Origin: an uncultured Anaerotignum sp.
GTDB taxonomy: Bacteria > Bacillota > Clostridia > Lachnospirales > Anaerotignaceae
Assembly: GCF_934277605.1 (NCBI RefSeq)
Contig: NZ_CAKQVD010000044.1
Span: 1 to 16,369 of the forward strand
DNA: 16,369 bases
Direction: 5' to 3'
Both the position numbers and the translations under genes were made by a program. Of this stretch, positions 12,763 through 16,369 are shown one piece after another (positions within the stretch are counted from its first letter, which is position 1; each line of letters starts with the position of its first letter). The notes under the pieces are model-generated. The model searched no databases. It had not been told where the DNA came from and saw only the letters and a list, made by a program, of their open reading frames with translations.

Positions 12763-12810
12763 GAGTGCATCGGAAAAAACAAGAATTTTTTTAAAAACGG
12801 AGGGATTATC

Positions 12811-13206
12811 ATGTTAAACGAAGCAGTTGTAAGAGTACTCAAAAAAGGTATGTGGGATTTGGCAACCTGCGCAGACGGGGAGCCGAATGTGGTGCCTGTT
12901 GCATTCAAGGATGTTACGGCGGAGGGCAAGCTGGTTGTGGGAGATGTTTTTTTGGAAACAACATTGAAGAACATCAAAGAAAACAACGGCAGAATCGCCA
13001 TTTCCGCTTATGAAGCAAAGACATTGGAGGGCTATCAGATTAAAGGCAGGGCGGAATATGTGACAGAGGGTGAGGTGGTAAGCACCTTCAAGACGATGGT
13101 GGAAAAGATGTTCAACGGTGCGGCAACCGCAAAGGGCGCACTCATTATTTCTCCCGAAAGGGTGATTGTGACCACACCCGGCGCAGAGAACAAAAAGGAA
13201 ATTTGA
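12811..13206 (+). CDS. Pyridoxamine 5'-phosphate oxidase family (flavin-binding split-barrel) protein
   Basis: A 131-aa single-domain split-barrel protein. Family pattern: LKKGMWDLATCADGEPNVVPVAF at the N-terminus (limit of quoted motif: ATCADGEPNVVPVAF), VGDVFLETTLKNIKENNGRIAIS in the middle (motif ETTLKNIKENNGRIAIS), and YQIKGRAEYVTEGEV (75-89). This is the usual T..dG.Pnv.Pv.....d......t..NL..n..v.i.......gy.v.G.a arrangement that binds FMN, F420 or heme. A true PNPO role in vitamin B6 synthesis is unlikely for so short a protein; a flavin-dependent reductase is plausible but unproven. GGAGG lies 7 nt before the ATG. It shares an upstream box with the HxlR gene that follows 95 nt downstream. 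Confidence 0.88.
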   Translation: MLNEAVVRVLKKGMWDLATCADGEPNVVPVAFKDVTAEGKLVVGDVFLETTLKNIKENNGRIAISAYEAKTLEGYQIKGRAEYVTEGEVVSTFKTMVEKMFNGAATAKGALIISPERVIVTTPGAENKKEI

Positions 13207-13225
13207 GGAAATTTGCGAAAAAACC

Positions 13226-13248
13226 GCTCATAAATTTCATAGTGGCTT
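13226..13248 (+). promoter_or_regulatory. Shared operator-like box, copy 2 (before the HxlR gene)
   Basis: Core AAATTTCATAGTGGCTT (13232-13248), 21 of 23 identical with 12694-12716. Its end overlaps the HxlR gene -35 (13247-13252), a placement expected for autorepression. Confidence 0.65.
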
Positions 13249-13275
13249 TCAAAAGAAGTGTCCGCAGGCTATAAT
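13247..13275 (+). promoter_or_regulatory. Promoter of the HxlR gene
   Basis: TTTCAA (13247-13252), a 17-nt spacer, then a perfect TATAAT (13270-13275), 26 nt before the ATG. Confidence 0.75.
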
Positions 13276-13301
13276 AGAAGGAAAAAAGGGTTGAGGATAC
13301 G

Positions 13302-13685
13302 ATGGCAAAATATAAGAAGAAGCTGGAGGAGGACATCAGGTGTCCCTTGGAATATGGCCTGACGCTATTCGGCGGCAAATGGAAATCAAGAATTATCTGC
13401 GTGCTGTCTGCAAAGGATACGCTGCGTTACAGTGAAATCCGAAAGGAGATGTATAACATAACCGATGCGGTGCTTGCCGCAACCCTAAAGGATTTGATTG
13501 CAGACGGCATGGTTGACCGAAAATCCTATGATGAAATTCCGCCCAGAGTGGAATATTCTCTGACGGAAAAGGGCGGCTCGGTTGTACCGATTTTGCAAAG
13601 CATTTGCCAATGGTCAGACATTTATTACAAGGAGGATGCGGAGAATCAGATGACACAATGCCAGAGATGTGATTATCACAGATAA
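13302..13685 (+). CDS. HxlR-family winged-helix transcriptional regulator
   Basis: A 127-aa DNA-binding protein. Family features: the N-terminal conserved cysteine C14 in RCPLEYGLTLFGGKWK, the recognition region LRYSEIRKEMYNITDAVLAATLKDL (motif RYSEIRKEMYNITDAVLAA, 42-60), and the wing PPRVEYSLTEKG. In characterised members such as YodB and HypR the N-terminal cysteine senses quinones, hypochlorite or disulfide stress. This protein also ends with C120-Q-R-C123, an extra CxxC pair. GAGG lies 5 nt before the ATG. It is likely to repress itself and the PNPOx gene through the shared box; that is inference from the repeats. A strong terminator follows. Confidence 0.92.
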   Translation: MAKYKKKLEEDIRCPLEYGLTLFGGKWKSRIICVLSAKDTLRYSEIRKEMYNITDAVLAATLKDLIADGMVDRKSYDEIPPRVEYSLTEKGGSVVPILQSICQWSDIYYKEDAENQMTQCQRCDYHR

Positions 13686-13705
13686 CAATTGCAAACGGAA
13701 GGCAC

Positions 13706-13746
13706 AAAAAAACGACCTATTCTGGAAAAGAGGATAGGTCGTTTTT
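13706..13746. terminator. Bidirectional terminator
   Basis: A perfect 13-bp stem, AAAAACGACCTAT (13708-13720) with its complement at 13734-13746, around a 13-nt loop. The A and T tracts at the two ends serve both the HxlR gene and the convergent DUF4364 gene, whose stop lies in the T tract. Confidence 0.92.
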
Positions 13747-14314
13747 ATGTATGCGGTTTGTTTGGATCGGGGGGATTTTCGCTTTCCTCCGTTGCCAGAG
13801 AGGAAAGAAATTCACGATAATAGCTGTTGACGTTTTTGCGCCAGTTGCGGCAGACGAGCTGCGCCTGCTTTTTGGAGACAACGGAAACGCTGATTTCCAT
13901 AAGCGTTGCGCCGTAATCATCGCAAAGGCCGCATTTTACGAGATAGTCCCCATTCATTTCGGGGAAATAGTTGGCTGTGACGGCATATTCCGCACGAATC
14001 CGCTTTCTGTTTTCGTGCGCATAGATGTTGATTTCGTTTTTTACCTCATCGGAAATGCGGTTGATGAAATAATTGATGACCTCCTCGCCGTCATTCGTCA
14101 AGGTGTAGCGGGTGTTATTCTGCTCATGGGTTTTTTCCAGCCAGCCCGCATCCTCCAGCTCTGCCAAATATTGCTGTACGGAGAAATAGTCCATATAGTT
14201 ATTTTTCAGCAGGAACTGACAAATTTCACTGGTGGAAAGAGAAATCCCCATTTTTTGCAGCAGGTGCAGAATAATCAGCTTATGCTCGACCAGCTTTTTG
14301 GTGGAATACTGCAT
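13745..14314 (-). CDS. DUF4364 family protein
   Basis: A 189-aa cytoplasmic protein. The N-terminal winged-helix-like half, with KLIILHLLQKMGISLSTSEI and NNYMDYFSVQQYLAELEDAG, fits the DUF4364 pattern of an initial 'LIiL..l....ipl' helix and a 'YF.lQqyL.EL' helix. It then has the wing-like TRYTLTNDGEEVINYF. The C-terminal half is a β-rich region ending in a Pro/Asp tail. The fold suggests a PadR/MarR-like regulator, but no target is known. The start at 14314 gives a sensible 8-nt spacing to GGAGG; the ATG two codons earlier (14320) sits only 2 nt from it. Last gene of the minus-strand block, with a possible own promoter. Confidence 0.85.
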   Translation of the reverse strand: MQYSTKKLVEHKLIILHLLQKMGISLSTSEICQFLLKNNYMDYFSVQQYLAELEDAGWLEKTHEQNNTRYTLTNDGEEVINYFINRISDEVKNEINIYAHENRKRIRAEYAVTANYFPEMNGDYLVKCGLCDDYGATLMEISVSVVSKKQAQLVCRNWRKNVNSYYREFLSSLATEESENPPDPNKPHT

Positions 14315-14352
14315 GGACATACCCTCCCTTCGTGTTGATTGCTCTATCTATT

Positions 14353-14382
14353 ATCATAGCACATTTTCTGTTTTGTTGTAAA
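14353..14382 (-). promoter_or_regulatory. Possible internal promoter before the DUF4364 gene
   Basis: On the minus strand TTTACA (14377-14382), 18 nt, TATGAT (14353-14358). It lies inside the end of the radical SAM gene; the -10 contains that gene's stop codon. It would allow DUF4364 expression independent of the upstream genes. Confidence 0.55.
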
Positions 14383-15310
14383 TAACCGCAGGCACGTTTT
14401 TGTAGGACATTCCCTGCCGAATGTGGTTTTCCTTCAGATGTTTATGCAGTGCATTGAGGACATCCCGCTTATTGAGGCTCCAAAGAGGTGCGAGCAGTGT
14501 GTTTTTATCGCCATCGCCTGTCAGCCGATGCACAACGATATCCTCTCTCAGATGTGCAATGCAATCTGCGACAAGAGCAATATATTCCTCCTTTTCCAAG
14601 GGGGTATATTGACCGGCGTGATACAGCTCCGCCAAGTCGCTATCGGAAGGGACATGCAAAAGCTGCAGCTTGACACCCTGTATGGGGAGGGTGTTGAGAT
14701 AGGCAATCGTTTGGGCGAGTGTTTCCTTGGTTTCGCCGGGCAGCCCCAATATGATATGCACGACAACGGGAATCCCACGCTCTGCCAAGGCATTGACCGC
14801 CTGCGTGAACACGGAAAGCGGATAGCCCCGACGAATGAAGGCGGCAGAGGCTTCATCCGCCGTCTGCAAGCCAAGCTCCACCCAAAGCCTTGTTTTTTGG
14901 TTCAGCTCTGCAAGCAGGGACAGCACCTCCTCGGGCAGACAATCGGCACGGGTGGCAATGGAGATACCCGCAACATCGGGGCAGGCGAGTGCCTCGTTAT
15001 ATTTTTGCCGCAGCTCCTCAACGGGTGCATAGGTGTTGGTGAAGGCTTGGAAATAGGCAATATAGGCGGGGCCTTTCCATTTTTTTGCCGTCTGCGCCTT
15101 TCCGTTTTCGATTTGCTCCGTGATGGAGAGGGCGGCGTTTTCCGCAAAATCCCCACTGCCGCCGGCACTGCAGAACAGACAGCCCCTTGTGCCGCAGGTG
15201 CCATCCCGATTGGGACAGGTAAAGCCGCCATCGAGAGAGATTTTCGCCGTTTTGCGCCCGAAAATGCTGCGATAGTATTCATTTAAGCTGCGATAAGGTC
15301 TTTCTTCCAT
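14354..15310 (-). CDS. Radical SAM protein, TIGR01212/YhcC family
   Basis: A 318-aa radical SAM protein with an Elp3-like core. The iron-sulfur cluster ligands are C32, C44 and C47 in the family arrangement CPNRDGT...GCLFC; an additional C39 lies between. Other family marks: AYFQAFTNTYAPVEEL, ISIATRADCLPEEVL, LWVELGLQTADEAS, the radical SAM HIILGLPGET motif, and VKLQLLHVPSDSDL near the C-terminus. E. coli YhcC belongs here; no biochemical activity is firmly established, though the Elp3 resemblance suggests RNA or small-molecule modification. The ATG at 15310 follows GGCGG by 7 nt. It begins 14 nt after the 130-aa gene stop, so the two are probably cotranscribed. Confidence 0.93.
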   Translation of the reverse strand: MEERPYRSLNEYYRSIFGRKTAKISLDGGFTCPNRDGTCGTRGCLFCSAGGSGDFAENAALSITEQIENGKAQTAKKWKGPAYIAYFQAFTNTYAPVEELRQKYNEALACPDVAGISIATRADCLPEEVLSLLAELNQKTRLWVELGLQTADEASAAFIRRGYPLSVFTQAVNALAERGIPVVVHIILGLPGETKETLAQTIAYLNTLPIQGVKLQLLHVPSDSDLAELYHAGQYTPLEKEEYIALVADCIAHLREDIVVHRLTGDGDKNTLLAPLWSLNKRDVLNALHKHLKENHIRQGMSYKNVPAVIYNKTENVL

Positions 15311-15324
15311 GGGGATACCGCCTT

Positions 15325-15717
15325 TCAGATTTGGTGCGTGTTTTTTTGCCGCAGTTTTTCACAGAGGGCAATCAATGCCTGCCATTGCTCCTCATGCGCC
15401 GCTGTTTGCTGCAGCAAAAGCAGAAAATCCGCCTTACTGCTTTCCAGAAATTGACGGGTGCGCTCTGCCCGTGGCTGTGTGCAGGCAGAAAGAAAGAGCG
15501 AAAAGCTTTTCTCTGTGATGGCAAGAGGGATACAGGGTTCGATTTTTTGCAGAATTTCCCCAACGGTTGCCTTGCCGCAGCTCTGCCTTGCCAGATATTG
15601 ATAGAGGGCATGGCTGTTGAGAAAAATCACATTGGGTGCGGGAAACACCGTATGAATTTGACTGCGCAAAAGAGATAAATAGCCGCAAAGGTCTTTGCGG
15701 CTGATGGATTCCTTCAT
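15325..15717 (-). CDS. Uncharacterised 130-aa protein
   Basis: Not recognised. A soluble, mostly helical protein starting MKESISRKDLCGYLSLLR, with a FPAPNVIFLNSHALYQYL segment and a long C-terminal helical stretch (FLLLLQQTAAHEEQWQALIA). Cysteines at residues 11, 47, 62, 79 and 119 are scattered, not in a cluster motif. The ribosome binding site is excellent (GAGGTGA, 7 nt before the ATG at 15717). It heads an apparent operon with the radical SAM gene. Upstream on the minus strand a TATTAT (15750-15755) could be the -10, but no good -35 accompanies it. Confidence 0.72.
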   Translation of the reverse strand: MKESISRKDLCGYLSLLRSQIHTVFPAPNVIFLNSHALYQYLARQSCGKATVGEILQKIEPCIPLAITEKSFSLFLSACTQPRAERTRQFLESSKADFLLLLQQTAAHEEQWQALIALCEKLRQKNTHQI

Positions 15718-15794
15718 AAATAAATCACCTCAAACAGCGTTGTTTGGGGATAATATGTGCAAGGGAAGGAAGGTTTACGTTAGCAATTTTTTAC

Positions 15795-15817
15795 GGTGCT
15801 GATGAAGCGCCTTTTTT
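15795..15817 (+). terminator. Plus-strand terminator with no evident gene
   Basis: GGTGCT (15795-15800) pairs with AGCGCC (15806-15811), with one G-U pair and a 5-nt loop, followed by T6. On the minus strand the same hairpin has a C-A mismatch and no T tract, so the signal points rightward. No plus-strand gene precedes it; the nearest one ends at 13685. Confidence 0.5.
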
Positions 15818-15820
15818 GCA

Positions 15821-16369
15821 TTAGGCCTCCACCCATTTTTTCAATTCTGCCAGAAGGGCAGCATTTTGTGCAGGGGCGAGGATGCAAAAACGCAGATAGC
15901 TTTCATCCAAGAAGGTGAAGGAGGACGCATCACGAATGAGCATTTTTTTCTGAATACATTTTTCAAACAATTCATGCGCAGTAATGCGGTCTGTCTTTAA
16001 TTTCAGGAGGATGAAGTTTGCCTCGGAGGGATAGGCCTTGATGTTTTTCCATGTGGAAAGCTCTGCGAAGGCCTTTTTTCTTTCTGCGGAAACCAATGCC
16101 TGTGTTTTTTTGTGGAAATCAAAATCCGTAAAGATATGCTGACCGACAAAATCCGCAAGGCTGTTTACGCTCCAAGGGTTTGTGTTTGTTTTGAAGCGCT
16201 CTAGGAATGCCTGATTAGAGGAAATGCCATAGCCCAGACGGATGCCGGGGGCGGCGAAGAACTTGGAGGTGCCGCGGATGACAAACAGATTATCAAACTC
16301 CTTGACCAGAGGGATGGAGCAGATTTCGGGCAGGATATCGGAAAACTCGATATAGGTTTCATCAATCAT
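15821..16369 (-). CDS. HisC/CobD-like PLP-dependent aminotransferase (partial, N-terminus beyond window)
   Basis: The C-terminal 182 residues of a fold-type I class I/II aminotransferase. Visible are the PLP-pyridine-binding Asp in MIDETYIEFSD, the Schiff-base lysine in VIRGTSKFFAAPGIRLGYG (K36 of the visible part) with the phosphate-binding Arg shortly after, and substrate Arg in ESYLRFCI near the end. HisC and CobD share this architecture. The LIRDASSF segment before the final strand resembles CobD (threonine-phosphate decarboxylase) or its homologues more than HisC. Without the N-terminal half or the upstream genes the substrate cannot be settled. The leading Met is internal, not a start. 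It converges on the plus-strand hairpin at 15795. Confidence 0.85.
   Translation of the reverse strand: MIDETYIEFSDILPEICSIPLVKEFDNLFVIRGTSKFFAAPGIRLGYGISSNQAFLERFKTNTNPWSVNSLADFVGQHIFTDFDFHKKTQALVSAERKKAFAELSTWKNIKAYPSEANFILLKLKTDRITAHELFEKCIQKKMLIRDASSFTFLDESYLRFCILAPAQNAALLAELKKWVEA

Overview
The window looks like chromosomal DNA from an endospore-forming Clostridia, most likely a Lachnospirales relative. The signs are a full-length Spo0A, DUF4364- and DUF3955-type proteins, strong GGAGG ribosome binding sites, sigma-A promoters (TTGACA/TATAAT) with 17-nt spacers, and many hairpin-plus-T-tract terminators. GC content is near half. The species cannot be named from this sequence alone. No rRNA, tRNA, CRISPR array or intact transposase gene was seen.

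Layout. 1-376 (minus) is the start of bioY, the biotin-uptake S component, behind a promoter that overlaps a BirA-type operator. Divergent from it is feoA-feoB (536-2654), ferrous iron import. A Nif11-like small protein follows (2728-3009). Then comes a minus-strand block: spo0A (TTG start), rsmA/ksgA and a COG2426 membrane protein. 5858-6721 is an RpiR-type regulator. 6771-8320 holds an uncharacterised 173-aa gene, a 139-aa protein with duplicated helix-turn-helix-like segments, and a DJ-1/PfpI protein.

8452-10407 is the most unusual part. It has an ABC-like ATPase, a 12-codon remnant of a CYTH gene start, about 160 bp densely packed with hairpins, a lipoprotein gene, and then an intact CYTH gene whose start is nearly identical to the remnant. 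This looks like an insertion or duplication of about 727 bp, with a possibly IS200/IS605-derived or structured-RNA element inside it.

10493-11572 encodes a protein with eight hexapeptide repeats. It is followed by trmB, a DUF3955 membrane protein, and a flavin-binding-type PNPOx protein with an HxlR regulator. The last two share a 23-nt upstream box (21/23 identical), which suggests a small thiol- or redox-responsive regulon. 13745-15717 (minus) is an apparent operon of an unknown 130-aa protein, a TIGR01212-type radical SAM protein and a DUF4364 protein. The right edge holds the C-terminal half of a HisC/CobD-like PLP enzyme.

Most genes are short independent transcription units separated by bidirectional terminators. 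Functional links supported by the sequence are BirA-bioY, feoA-feoB, COG2426-rsmA, HxlR-PNPOx and the radical SAM/DUF4364 operon.
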